DNA of 64,000 nt from Photobacterium angustum (GTDB lineage: Bacteria > Pseudomonadota > Gammaproteobacteria > Enterobacterales > Vibrionaceae). Position 1 is the stretch's first letter. Each line of letters starts with the position of its first letter. The notes below the pieces were generated by a model. It saw only the letters and a program-made list of their open reading frames with translations, did no database searches and had not been told where the DNA came from. The stretch is from NCBI RefSeq assembly GCF_002954615.1, contig NZ_MSCJ01000001.1:1364001-1428000 (forward strand), read 5' to 3'. Both the position numbers and the translations under genes were made by a program. Shown here in pieces: positions 45,431 through 55,202 of the stretch.

Positions 45431-46840
45431 GTGATCACTGTCGATAAAAAAGATGGGCATAAATTAAAAATATCCCATGTTATTCAAGAAACAACCAATC
45501 GGCAGCTCGATATGTACATCTTCATTCCCGGTGAGCTTGGCTTAAATGCCAATATCATTTCTGAAGAAGAGTTCTATCATAACGCTATCCACGGTAAACG
45601 TACTTATTTCAGTGATATTAATCACCTTCCTCTTGTTCATAGTCGCCTTGCCAGCCGTGGAAAATTATCTATCGAACAATACCGTTTAAGCTTAAGCCTT
45701 TACGCTTATCAGTATGCACTTGCGCTAGAAAAAGCGACCAATGATTTATTAAATCAAAATGATAACCTGACATTTGAAGATGTTGAAGAATCTGCCAATA
45801 TCTCTGTTCGCATTTTAAAGCGTTTACGTCGAAATATTCCAACCGACAAAAAGTTGCTTAAGTATTACGAGAATATTGATAACTATCTGTCTTGGTTTAC
45901 AGAGCAGCGTTTCCTTCAGTTAATTTCTCATCTTCCACGAGGCAACGATTACAACGCTATTAAAGCGACATTACTTGAAATATGTGAGTCTGAAACACAA
46001 CACCGCATTAAGCATAATTACAACTCAGCTAAAGCGATGGAAGATCCAACCCGTATGTCGAATAAAATGCGGCTATTACGACGTTTGATTGAATACCCTG
46101 TCACAATGAGTGAGAAGACCATTGAGCTGGGTAAAAGCACAAAAAAAGTAGTGACAGGCGCTGCTGCCGGCATTGTGATGATTTTTGTCACCATGATGCT
46201 GATAAAAGCACGCGGTATGCTCGGTGATATTACTGCATCATTTATTTTGGTGTTATCGCTAATTTATGCCGCACGTGAAGTGTTTAAAGATGACTTAAAA
46301 ACCATGCTTTGGCGTTGGTTACGTAAAGGAAAAGCACGTTGGCGGAAGCAGTTCTTTGATGCCAATACAAGCCATTTAATTGGTCGACAGCTCGAATGGC
46401 TTGAATATATTAGCTTCGACAGTTTACCTACTGATATTCGTAAAACGCGTAAACATAAGGTGTCTCATCGTGAAGAAACCATTCTTCACTATAAAAGTAC
46501 CAGCCGTATGTCGCCAACAAAGTTTTTAAGTGGTTATGAGCAAACGCGAGAATCGATTATTTTAGATTTACGTACTGTTGCAGCCTTAATGGAAAAAGGC
46601 TCTCAGCGTCTATACCAACTTAATGATGGTCAAGTAACAAAAGAGTCAGTGGAAAAACGCCACCTATTTAACTTAATTACCAAAGAAACAGACGAAGATA
46701 AAACAGTGCGTATTCAGCGTTGGAAAATTATCATGAGTCGTTCCAAAATTGTGGATATTGAGCCAATTCTCCCTCCAGAGAAAAAGCCAGTTGCGGAAGC
46801 TCAAGCCGTGAAGGAAAGTGAAAAAGCGCAAACAGCCTAA
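45431..46840 (+). CDS. Conserved-looking membrane protein of unknown function
   Basis: 469 residues with a GTG start; TTGGAGG lies about 10 nt upstream. A soluble N-terminal region (1-240, helical, with Lys/Arg-rich segments) is followed by two membrane helices (about 240-285) and a long basic C-terminal region with WLRKGKARWRKQFFDAN. The last 30 residues are an Ala/Glu/Lys tail. Both large parts would be cytoplasmic. No family recognised. It ends in a bidirectional terminator shared with cfa. Confidence 0.8.
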   Translation: MITVDKKDGHKLKISHVIQETTNRQLDMYIFIPGELGLNANIISEEEFYHNAIHGKRTYFSDINHLPLVHSRLASRGKLSIEQYRLSLSLYAYQYALALEKATNDLLNQNDNLTFEDVEESANISVRILKRLRRNIPTDKKLLKYYENIDNYLSWFTEQRFLQLISHLPRGNDYNAIKATLLEICESETQHRIKHNYNSAKAMEDPTRMSNKMRLLRRLIEYPVTMSEKTIELGKSTKKVVTGAAAGIVMIFVTMMLIKARGMLGDITASFILVLSLIYAAREVFKDDLKTMLWRWLRKGKARWRKQFFDANTSHLIGRQLEWLEYISFDSLPTDIRKTRKHKVSHREETILHYKSTSRMSPTKFLSGYEQTRESIILDLRTVAALMEKGSQRLYQLNDGQVTKESVEKRHLFNLITKETDEDKTVRIQRWKIIMSRSKIVDIEPILPPEKKPVAEAQAVKESEKAQTA

Positions 46841-46845
46841 CGCTC

Positions 46846-46892
46846 AAAAAGCTCACTGTTGACGATATTAATCGCGCAATAGTGAGCTTTTT
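46846..46892. terminator. Bidirectional terminator before cfa
   Basis: aaaaagctcact (46846-46857) pairs perfectly with agtgagcttttt (46881-46892). Confidence 0.85.
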
Positions 46893-46908
46893 ACTGTGAC
46901 ATTGAAAA

Positions 46909-48051
46909 TTATGCTGCGCGTACAGAAACCGGTAATTCTGCACCTTTTTTGGTTAAACCAAATTGCCACACATTTAAGTCACGACAACGGAATGCACCAG
47001 CGCAAGATAATAAGTAATAACGCCACATACGGTAAAAACGCTCACCATACTTCTCTGCTAATGTCGGCCAAGCTGCTTCAAAGTTGTCATTCCAAGCAAC
47101 GAGTGTTGTATCGTAATCAGGGCCAATATTCTGTACATCTTCAATATTGAAATAATCTTCAGCTGACGCACCAATTTGCATCATTGATGGAATCACACCG
47201 TTAGGGAAAATATACTTATTGATCCAAGGATCGACTGAGTTTTTTGATTTCGGACTACCAATGGTGTGAAGTAAGAAAATACCGTCTTCAGCAAGAAAAC
47301 TGTACGCAGATTTAAAGTAGTCTTCGTAGTTTTCAGGACCAACGTGCTCCATCATGCCAATAGAGACAACGCGATCATAAGGCTGTTCTGGTTGATATAA
47401 GCGGTAATCTTGAAGAATAAAGTTAACTGGTAAGCCTTTCTCGTCTGCTCTCGCCTGACCAAGTGCTGCTTGTTCTTTTGATAAAGTTAAACCATCACAA
47501 ATAACACCATACTTTTCAGCAGCAAAGATCATAAAGCTGCCCCAGCCACAACCAATATCAAGTAAACGCATACCCGGTTGTAAACCCATTTTGCGGCAGA
47601 CTAAATCTAGCTTGGCTTCTTGCGCTGCTTTCAGGTTGTCACTGTCTTTCCAATAAGCACACGTATAAGTCATACGTGGATCGAGCATCGCTTCAAACAA
47701 ATCATTACCTAAGTCATAATGAAAAGGTACATCCTGAGTTACACGCTCAACACTTTGTGGATTAAATAATTGCTTAAGTTTAGAAGCGCCGGCTTTTAAC
47801 CCTAATTGTATTTTTGTTGTGGTAGTTAATCTATCTTCGATGCCAGCATGTAATACACGAGAAATCATTTCATCAATAGCGTCACAATCCCACATGCCAT
47901 CCATATAGCTTTCGCCGAAGCCTAAAGAGCCATCTTTTAATACGCGCTCAAAAACACGTTCATCATGAATTTTAATATCCCAAGGACGATTACCATTAAT
48001 TTTCACATCAGCAAAATCTAAAATGTCTTGAAAAAATTGATTGTTTGTCAT
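46909..48051 (-). CDS. cfa: Cyclopropane-fatty-acyl-phospholipid synthase
   Basis: 380 residues from ATG 48051, aligning with E. coli Cfa (382); a longer frame to 48123 is not needed. The SAM-binding motif LDIGCGWGSF, GLTLSKEQAALGQ, SIGMMEHVG and the catalytic Cys region TYTCAYWKD are present. It methylenates unsaturated acyl chains in membrane phospholipids, usually in stationary phase or stress. Monocistronic. Confidence 0.94.
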   Translation of the reverse strand: MTNNQFFQDILDFADVKINGNRPWDIKIHDERVFERVLKDGSLGFGESYMDGMWDCDAIDEMISRVLHAGIEDRLTTTTKIQLGLKAGASKLKQLFNPQSVERVTQDVPFHYDLGNDLFEAMLDPRMTYTCAYWKDSDNLKAAQEAKLDLVCRKMGLQPGMRLLDIGCGWGSFMIFAAEKYGVICDGLTLSKEQAALGQARADEKGLPVNFILQDYRLYQPEQPYDRVVSIGMMEHVGPENYEDYFKSAYSFLAEDGIFLLHTIGSPKSKNSVDPWINKYIFPNGVIPSMMQIGASAEDYFNIEDVQNIGPDYDTTLVAWNDNFEAAWPTLAEKYGERFYRMWRYYLLSCAGAFRCRDLNVWQFGLTKKGAELPVSVRAA

Positions 48052-48314
48052 TCTGTATACCACTACTTTTATTTGTATGACAAATTGCCTTTTTGTATTT
48101 AGATTCACAATATTAAAAATCAAAAACTAATTTTTAGTTAATAATATCAATAAGTAAAATAATAATATTACAGAAAAACAGTTTAACGATTTTCTAATTA
48201 AGAATTGAATGATATTTCTTTCCAATTAACGCTCATCAACGTATATTTAGCTCAAAATATTTCCATTATTTCGACATAATCATGTCAAGCCCAAAAAGCA
48301 TAAAGGAGCATGCA

Positions 48315-49163
48315 ATGCGTCTACCAATGACGTCTTTACTTATCATTGATCCTCAATATGACTTTTATGATGTTCCCATTAATGAACAATTCACATTAGG
48401 TTCAGCATCTCAGAAGACTACTATTTCGCCAGCACTTCCCGTTCCTGGTGCGTGGGAAGACGCTAACAAACTTGCTGCATTTATTACAAAGCAACAAAAG
48501 AATATTAATCAGATTATTGTTACAATGGATAGCCATCATGAATACGATATTGCTCATGCTCCCTATTGGAAAAATGAAGCAGGCGAACACCCAGCCCCAT
48601 TTACTCTAATTAGCCATCAAGACATTGTGGATGGTATCTGGCAGCCTACTGATCCAACGCTTTTAAATCATGTCCTTAATTACACCCAATCATTAGAGCA
48701 AACGGGAAAATATAGCCTTCTTATCTGGCCGACTCATTGTGTGATTGGCTCTGTTGGACATGATATCGTTAAACCTATTCAGGCTGCTATTCATACTTGG
48801 GAGCAGCAAGCTAATACACAACATATCAGTATTGCTAAAGGCGAGAACCCGCATACGGAGCATTATGGTGGTTGCGAAGCTGAATATCCGTTAGAAGACG
48901 ATAGAAATACCCAATTTGATCCTCAACTAGTAGAACTAGTTAAGCAAAATGATCGGGTTTATATTTCAGGCCAAGCTCTTTCCCACTGTGTTGCTAGTAC
49001 GGTTGAACAAATAGTAGAAAAGCTCACAAGTGAAGAGATTAAAAAGCTAACAATTTTAATCGATACCACCAGCCCTGTTGCTGGATTTGAACAACAAGCA
49101 AAAGATTTTATGAATAGAATGTCATCTATTGGTGTGAGTTTTGTAACCTCATCGAATTTATAA
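48315..49163 (+). CDS. Isochorismatase-like cysteine hydrolase
   Basis: 282 residues from ATG 48315, chosen for AAAGGAG 6 nt upstream. Catalytic Asp in IIDPQYDF and Cys in ALSHCVASTV match the nicotinamidase/isochorismatase fold; metal-binding-type MDSHHEYDIAH is also present. Longer than a typical nicotinamidase (about 210), so it may act on another amide. Substrate unknown. No operon partner. Confidence 0.82.
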   Translation: MRLPMTSLLIIDPQYDFYDVPINEQFTLGSASQKTTISPALPVPGAWEDANKLAAFITKQQKNINQIIVTMDSHHEYDIAHAPYWKNEAGEHPAPFTLISHQDIVDGIWQPTDPTLLNHVLNYTQSLEQTGKYSLLIWPTHCVIGSVGHDIVKPIQAAIHTWEQQANTQHISIAKGENPHTEHYGGCEAEYPLEDDRNTQFDPQLVELVKQNDRVYISGQALSHCVASTVEQIVEKLTSEEIKKLTILIDTTSPVAGFEQQAKDFMNRMSSIGVSFVTSSNL

Positions 49164-49214
49164 GACTATCATTGGTCTGGTAAGTATATGAGTTTTTAAT
49201 ATTTAAGGTGCAAA

Positions 49215-49724
49215 ATGAAAAAATTACTGTGTTTATCTCTTATGATTGGTTGTGTTTCTCCTGCGTTTGCAGCCAAACATAATAATGATGAAATTTATGT
49301 CTGCACCCTTTCTCCGTTTACCGACACGTTTGCAGATGCAGCAAGAACTGAAGATGCAGCCCGCTATAAAGTTTCACAGCGTTGCTTAAAATCGCAAAGT
49401 GATATGTTTTGCCGAGCACAAGAAGCTAATTGCTTTACAACTTCGCTATCAGCAAATAATGACCACAACTCGAATAAATCAGTGAAGCTATTTAGTAAAA
49501 AGAATCAAAAAGGCCATTCCATTGATATCAGTCGCGATAAACCTAACTTTTTCGACACTGATTTTAACGACAAAATGGTGTCATTTAAGATCCCTTCTGG
49601 CTGGAAAGTTCGCTTTTACGAAGATATTAACTATCAAGGCAAATCTTATACTTACAATGGTGGTAAAGATAATGCCGATGGTTTTGAGCACGCTATCAGC
49701 TCAATGAAGATTTTGAAAAAGTAA
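49215..49724 (+). CDS. Secreted beta/gamma-crystallin-fold protein
   Basis: 169 residues. Signal peptide (cleavage after SPAFA). The N-terminal mature part has Cys residues and an AARTEDAARYKVSQRC helix; the C-terminal part (about 95-167) shows crystallin-like strands with VKLFSKKNQKGHSIDISRDK and VRFYEDINYQGKSYTYNGG, the usual YEDxNYQGxS pattern. Bacterial members often bind calcium. Function unknown. Confidence 0.78.
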   Translation: MKKLLCLSLMIGCVSPAFAAKHNNDEIYVCTLSPFTDTFADAARTEDAARYKVSQRCLKSQSDMFCRAQEANCFTTSLSANNDHNSNKSVKLFSKKNQKGHSIDISRDKPNFFDTDFNDKMVSFKIPSGWKVRFYEDINYQGKSYTYNGGKDNADGFEHAISSMKILKK

Positions 49725-49735
49725 TATAAAAATAT

Positions 49736-49769
49736 AAAGCCCCATAATCATTAGTTATCATGGGGTTTA
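49736..49769. terminator. Terminator between the crystallin-like gene and the opposing lipoprotein gene
   Basis: aaagccccat pairs with atggggttta across a 14-nt loop; the right arm reaches the end of the opposite gene. Confidence 0.65.
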
Positions 49770-50168
49770 TTTGCATAATTGACGAAACACTTTCGGATAT
49801 TTAAATACGTTAACGGTGCCATTAACATTTACGAAAATCCATTCACTGCCTTTTGTTAATGGGATATACCATTTTGCATCATTTTTAATAATGACTAATG
49901 CAGGCAATGTTTTTATTTTCATAATAAAAGCATCATTTTCTTGGTACGTAGCCTTTAATGGCAGTAACTCTCTTCTTTCAATTTGTAGATAGAATTGAGC
50001 GATATTTTTATCTACTGCTTCTAAATCACAACCATTATTATCTTTATATTGATACAAGATTTTGCCTAAATCTTCTGACTGGTACACCACATCAGATTTC
50101 ACATTACAACCGTATGTAAGCATCAATAAAAATAATAATGGTGCGCACGAAGAAAACATTTTCAGCAT
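49767..50168 (-). CDS. Small lipoprotein, second gene of the CHAT-like operon
   Basis: 133 residues with lipobox LTYGC (Cys21). The mature domain has one pair of Cys (NNGCDLEA and QLCK at the C-terminus) and alternating beta-like segments. GAGAGG precedes the ATG. It starts 16 bp after the stop of the 866-residue lipoprotein gene, so the two are co-transcribed. No family recognised; it could be a partner, chaperone or inhibitor of the larger protein, which is inference. Confidence 0.75.
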   Translation of the reverse strand: MLKMFSSCAPLLFLLMLTYGCNVKSDVVYQSEDLGKILYQYKDNNGCDLEAVDKNIAQFYLQIERRELLPLKATYQENDAFIMKIKTLPALVIIKNDAKWYIPLTKGSEWIFVNVNGTVNVFKYPKVFRQLCK

Positions 50169-50184
50169 ATGCGCACCTCTCTAA

Positions 50185-52785
50185 TTATTTAACTTCTATG
50201 TTATCAATCAATATCGCACTATCGTATACTGTATCACCTTTATCGATCGCCTCTATTGTTAGCTTCACGCGTTTGTTGGCCAAAGCAGAGACATCTAACT
50301 GCTCTTTTATCCAAGGAGTGTTATACACACCTCCTTGATCAAACGATACATCAGACTCCACCAATACCTCCTGATTCTCACAAAGTTTATTAACACTGGT
50401 TTCAAAAGATGCACAATTTGTTGTGTCTTCCTCACATACGTTTAAAGTAAATGAATCATCAAAACCAGTACCACAATATTCTAAAAATTCTTCTGAATAG
50501 AACTTCCAATCAAAACTTAATGTTGTTACGTTTTTATCTAAACAAGCGGATTGTTCGATACTACCTAGCTCATTGGTATAGCCTAATCCCGTTGATACAA
50601 CACCAACAAATTGACCATCTAACGGTTTAGTACCACCTAGATTTGTAATGATGCGCCCATCACCATTTTTCGCCCAAGCATTCAGTTCACCTTGTTCAAA
50701 ACTGAGATTATCAAATGAGCCACTTGATAGTTTTAAATCTTCCTCGCCTCTCATACGAATAAATGCTTCATCACTGCTGTTATCACTTATACCATGTTTA
50801 TTAACAGCAACATCAAAGGCTTCCTTCAATGTCGAATCATTTTCAAGCATGTCATTAATAATGGCATTCGTAGTATCTTGAGCATAAGACGAAAGGACAT
50901 AGTCATCATAGCCAATCACCGCCCCTGCGCCTTTGGATAAAAAGACATTGGCAAGTGAATTGTTGTAAACAGACCGACAGGCTGACAGTACAACTAAGCT
51001 CTTAGGCATAGTGGAAAGATAATGATCAAAGAACGAAGGAAGAATAATCAACGCACCACCAGCACCAATGGCTAGGCGCTTCATATAAAGATCGCTTTCA
51101 TAACCTTCAAGGTTGTAAGTGCCATCCTCATTTTTAGGTAATACTATGCCTGTATATAAACCAGAAACCGATAAATACCCTTTTAAGAAGTCGCTCGGCC
51201 CCCACTTCTCATCCCAGATTTTAAATAATCCATTGAAATAATTATTACCGTGGGTAGAAAAATGAATATATCCAAAAGTAGTAAAATCTTTAAAGCTATC
51301 AAGCGAAACACCCACAGTTTCGTTATTCACAAACTCACTATCAGGGAATAATTTACATGATTGACTATCTTTAATCGTTTTCCAAACACCATAGTAATCA
51401 TCCGCTTTAAAGAAGTTACTAAACTCAGACACATCAGGATTATTAATGTACGGGCTGATAATCACAGCTTTAGAGCTTTGAATTCGGTTTACCGCTGCTA
51501 CTGATGAATAGCTTGTGGGCTGATTTTTAAATACATCATCATAATAACGCGTTTCAAATTTCGCTTTCACAACAGGTGTTGGCGCAACAGTCCCACTACG
51601 AGCTGCTGACTTTGAATTTTCAACCAGAGGATTATGAAGCCCTAAAATACCATCTTCATTTACCCACCAAATGCCACCTTCATAGGTATACCCAGCAGAA
51701 CCTACATCTTTATGAATCTTGAGTTGCTCAACCACCGCTTTAGCTGAAGCATGAACATCTTTTCCTTTATCTAATTCTGAGGTTAACCATGTTTCAACAC
51801 TGTCAGCAATATCAACAGATTTAGCGACTTGATCAGAGGTGTATTTTTCAGCCACCCAAATACAGGCCGGCTCTGATTGATATAGATTCTTCTCACTATC
51901 AGAGACTTGTGCTTGATAGCAAAATTTACCTTCTTTACTAGGGCTAAAAGAGAAAGAGGTCGCATAAATACCATCATCATCGATTCCATCAGCACCTTCA
52001 TCAAAACTAATGCTACCGCCAGAGCCGATCAGTGTGACCTCAGGATCCTTATTATTTGATGTGCCAATATTAGCGTAAATCGTTACTGCATCTTCGTTTA
52101 ACACAAAAGAACGTTGGCTTAATGTTAACGGCGTAGTGAAATCCATCGCTGGGTGATAGTTAATAGTTGAAACAATCTCAACCTGCGCCTCATCAGCGGT
52201 TAACGCCATTACGGTGATTTTATTTTTACCTTTTACCAAATCAAGTGTTGCTGACCACATTTCATCAACTTCAGCATTCACTGAGAGACTGGTAGCGCCA
52301 TTAGTCACTAAGATCTGTTTAATATCATGATCAGAAACTACATTTCCTTTTAAAGTCACCTTTGCTTCATTGGTTACCTTCTTGGTATCACCTAAGCCAA
52401 CAAAAGAAAGGGATAAGGATTTTTCCGCAGGTTTTGCATATACACTGATGTCATCAGTTGCTGTATCACCGTCGTTATCAGTGACCGTAACAGTAAAATT
52501 AAACACTTCATTGTCTTGAATATCAGGAACAGTAAACGTAGCGCTATTGTTTACTTTTATCAGTTCGACTTTTGTTGCATCTGCGTCTGATTGCGCCCAT
52601 GAAACATCCACAATCGTCCCGTTAGGATCAATATTATTAGATGAAATCACCACACTTTTATTGGCATAGGTATAAATATCATCACCAGCTTTAGCTTGTG
52701 GTGTTGACTCACCACTTCCACCGCCACCACAACCCAATAGCGCTAAGGCCGTACCGACAAAAAGTATGTTCCTTGTTAAGTTCAT
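50185..52785 (-). CDS. Large lipoprotein with PKD-like domains and a CHAT/caspase-like peptidase domain
   Basis: 866 residues. Lipobox ALLGC gives lipidated Cys19, followed by a Gly-rich tether. Residues about 30-120 are a PKD/cadherin-like domain (DNDGDTATDDISVYA); further Ig-like regions extend to about 310. Residues about 420-690 show a clan CD layout: HFSTHG with His512 and LVVLSACRS with Cys603, then FLSKGAGAVIGYDDYV, closely like CHAT domains. Residues about 695-866 form a jelly-roll-like domain typical of exported adhesive proteins. CHAT peptidases are usually cytoplasmic; here the domain would lie outside the cytoplasm. Target and activation unknown. Operon with a small lipoprotein gene. 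Confidence 0.8.
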   Translation of the reverse strand: MNLTRNILFVGTALALLGCGGGGSGESTPQAKAGDDIYTYANKSVVISSNNIDPNGTIVDVSWAQSDADATKVELIKVNNSATFTVPDIQDNEVFNFTVTVTDNDGDTATDDISVYAKPAEKSLSLSFVGLGDTKKVTNEAKVTLKGNVVSDHDIKQILVTNGATSLSVNAEVDEMWSATLDLVKGKNKITVMALTADEAQVEIVSTINYHPAMDFTTPLTLSQRSFVLNEDAVTIYANIGTSNNKDPEVTLIGSGGSISFDEGADGIDDDGIYATSFSFSPSKEGKFCYQAQVSDSEKNLYQSEPACIWVAEKYTSDQVAKSVDIADSVETWLTSELDKGKDVHASAKAVVEQLKIHKDVGSAGYTYEGGIWWVNEDGILGLHNPLVENSKSAARSGTVAPTPVVKAKFETRYYDDVFKNQPTSYSSVAAVNRIQSSKAVIISPYINNPDVSEFSNFFKADDYYGVWKTIKDSQSCKLFPDSEFVNNETVGVSLDSFKDFTTFGYIHFSTHGNNYFNGLFKIWDEKWGPSDFLKGYLSVSGLYTGIVLPKNEDGTYNLEGYESDLYMKRLAIGAGGALIILPSFFDHYLSTMPKSLVVLSACRSVYNNSLANVFLSKGAGAVIGYDDYVLSSYAQDTTNAIINDMLENDSTLKEAFDVAVNKHGISDNSSDEAFIRMRGEEDLKLSSGSFDNLSFEQGELNAWAKNGDGRIITNLGGTKPLDGQFVGVVSTGLGYTNELGSIEQSACLDKNVTTLSFDWKFYSEEFLEYCGTGFDDSFTLNVCEEDTTNCASFETSVNKLCENQEVLVESDVSFDQGGVYNTPWIKEQLDVSALANKRVKLTIEAIDKGDTVYDSAILIDNIEVK

Positions 52786-52972
52786 TGTATTCCCTTCAAT
52801 AACAAACTAGTAGAAATGAACAAAGGATCATATTGGTAAGCTGGATACTATTCTATTAAGCGATACCCCTACTCGATACACTTCATGATTAGAAATGTAA
52901 TAGATGTAAGTACTTAACTATAATATATGGTTAGATCTATAATCCCTGTTAAAGCCATCGAATACCTTTGTT

Positions 52973-54436
52973 ATGAAATCATTACAACAGCTTGTTTTTA
53001 ATAATACTTACTGCCAACTCCCTTCTCTGTTCGGCACCTTCGTTACTCCGCAACCGCTGAGTAACCCTTACTTAATAAGTGTGAATCCACACATTGCGAA
53101 ATTATTAGAACTCGATATAAACGCCATTCAATCTGATGATTTTGTTAATATATTTAGTGGTAACGACACCTTAGCTGGGTTTGATCCCATTGCAATGAAA
53201 TACACTGGGCACCAATTCGGGCAATACAACCCCGATCTTGGCGATGGTCGGGGTTTATTATTGGGGGAAGTACAAACCAGTCATGGTAAAAAGTGGGATA
53301 TTCACTTAAAAGGCTCAGGACTTACACCTTATTCGCGTATGGGCGATGGTCGTGCCGTTATTCGTTCAAGTATTCGAGAATATTTAGCTAGCGCAGCGAT
53401 GGCAGGTCTTGGCATTCCTACCTCACATGCGCTCGCGGTTATTGGTAGTGATACTCATGTTTACCGTGAAAAACAAGAATTTGGCGCAACCCTGATCCGA
53501 GTATCAGAAAGCCATATCCGATTTGGCCATTTTGAATATCTGTTTTATACCCAACAACACGATCAATTACGCTTATTAGCAGATTACGTTATTCAGCATC
53601 ATTTCCCTGAATGCCAACAAGTCGAAAAGCCTTACGCTGCCCTGTTTGAGCAAGTTTGTGAAAATACAGCTAAGATGATCGCCCATTGGCAAGCGGTAGG
53701 ATTTGCTCATGGCGTTATGAATACCGACAACATGTCGATTTTGGGCTTAACGTTCGATTATGGCCCTTATGGTTTTCTGGACGATTATAATCCGGGTTAT
53801 ATTTGCAATCATTCTGATTATTCTGGTCGTTATGCCTTCAATCAACAGCCATCCATTGGATTATGGAACTTATCAGCACTAGGTTACGCCTTAGCACCCA
53901 TTATAGATAAATCTGATATAGAACATGCATTAGAAATTTATCAGCACCAACTACAAATGCATTACAGCAAACTTATGCGTCAGAAATTAGGTTTGTTCGA
54001 TAGCCAAGAACAAGACACTGAGTTATTTCATCAGTTATTTAATTTACTCAAGCAACAATCGGTCGATTACACCCAGTTCTTCCGCACACTTTCGACGCTT
54101 TCCCAAGACGAACTCGATAACGCCAGTTCACACTTTTCATCCCTCTCTGAAAATACAACAGCAATTGATGAATGGTTAACTGATTACAAAAAACGTATCT
54201 CAAATATCGATGATCAACAACGTTTGGCATTAATGCTTAACAGTAACCCAAAATATATTCTTCGTAACTATTTGGCACAGCTTGCTATCGATAGTGCCGA
54301 TCAAGGGAATTTCACATTTATAGAGAATCTATTAACAGTTTTACATGATCCTTTTGATGAGCACCCTCACCTTGAAGATCTTTCCGATCTTCCACCTAGA
54401 TGGGGTAAAGAATTAGAAATTAGTTGCTCTTCTTAA
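52973..54436 (+). CDS. selO: Protein adenylyltransferase SelO (YdiU)
   Basis: 487 residues, close to E. coli YdiU (478). Conserved SelO segments: YTGHQFGQYNPDLGDGRGLL, HLKGSGLTPYSRMGDGRAVI, HGVMNTDNMS and DYGPYGFLDDYNP. These form the inverted pseudokinase ATP-binding site that AMPylates Ser/Thr/Tyr of target proteins, linked to redox response. The C-terminus EISCSS carries Cys where animal SelO has selenocysteine. Monocistronic. Confidence 0.94.
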   Translation: MKSLQQLVFNNTYCQLPSLFGTFVTPQPLSNPYLISVNPHIAKLLELDINAIQSDDFVNIFSGNDTLAGFDPIAMKYTGHQFGQYNPDLGDGRGLLLGEVQTSHGKKWDIHLKGSGLTPYSRMGDGRAVIRSSIREYLASAAMAGLGIPTSHALAVIGSDTHVYREKQEFGATLIRVSESHIRFGHFEYLFYTQQHDQLRLLADYVIQHHFPECQQVEKPYAALFEQVCENTAKMIAHWQAVGFAHGVMNTDNMSILGLTFDYGPYGFLDDYNPGYICNHSDYSGRYAFNQQPSIGLWNLSALGYALAPIIDKSDIEHALEIYQHQLQMHYSKLMRQKLGLFDSQEQDTELFHQLFNLLKQQSVDYTQFFRTLSTLSQDELDNASSHFSSLSENTTAIDEWLTDYKKRISNIDDQQRLALMLNSNPKYILRNYLAQLAIDSADQGNFTFIENLLTVLHDPFDEHPHLEDLSDLPPRWGKELEISCSS

Positions 54437-54458
54437 ATCATTATTTTGTTTTTGTAAT

Positions 54459-54490
54459 AAAAAATGCCCTATTGAATAGGGCATTTTTAT
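54459..54490. terminator. Bidirectional terminator between selO and gpmA
   Basis: aaatgccctatt (54462-54473) pairs with aatagggcattt (54475-54486); both strands have T-runs. Confidence 0.85.
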
Positions 54491-54509
54491 ATATTTCATT
54501 TAATTCACA

Positions 54510-55202
54510 TTACAAATAATAGCTCTGTACAGGTTTCATCTGCTCGTTAAATTCATAAACTAATGGTGCACCTGTTGGTATCTCTAATTCTGTAATTTTG
54601 TCATCAGGAATATTATCTAAATATTTAATCAAAGCGCGTAAGCTATTACCGTGAGCGGCAATTAAAATATCAGAACCTGGTTTAACATTAGGAACAATAT
54701 TCTCATTCCAGAATGGTATTACCCTATCATAGGTATCTTTCAACGATTCACCATGTGGAAGTTGGTTATGTTTTAACTCTTGGTAACGTCTATCGTTACC
54801 TGGATAAAAAGAGCTATCTTCACTCACTTGTGGTGGCTCAATATCGTAACTACGACGCCAAATGTGCACTTGTTCGTCGCCAAACTCTTCTGCTGTTTCT
54901 GCTTTATTCAATCCTTGAAGGTCACCATAATGACGCTCATTCAATTGCCAGTCGTGCTCAACAGGGATCCATAAAGAATCAAGCTGTTCTAATGCTAAGT
55001 TGGATGTTTTGATTGCACGATCAAGCATTGAGGTATAGCAAAAATTAAAGTTGAAACCATTCTCTTTCAATTTAATACCTGCATTACGCGCTTCGTTTTC
55101 GCCTAATTCAGAAAGAGAGACATTCGCCCAGCCAGTAAAACGGTTTTCTTTGTTCCAAACACTTTGACCATGACGAAGTAAAACAATACGTGTATTTTTC
55201 AT
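54510..55202 (-). CDS. gpmA: 2,3-bisphosphoglycerate-dependent phosphoglycerate mutase
   Basis: 230 residues with catalytic RHG at 10-12 ([20 protein letters not shown]), [17 protein letters not shown] and the second His in [14 protein letters not shown]. It interconverts 3- and 2-phosphoglycerate in glycolysis. A Fur-like palindrome lies about 95 bp upstream. Slightly shorter than E. coli GpmA (250). Confidence 0.94.
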   Translation of the reverse strand: MKNTRIVLLRHGQSVWNKENRFTGWANVSLSELGENEARNAGIKLKENGFNFNFCYTSMLDRAIKTSNLALEQLDSLWIPVEHDWQLNERHYGDLQGLNKAETAEEFGDEQVHIWRRSYDIEPPQVSEDSSFYPGNDRRYQELKHNQLPHGESLKDTYDRVIPFWNENIVPNVKPGSDILIAAHGNSLRALIKYLDNIPDDKITELEIPTGAPLVYEFNEQMKPVQSYYL

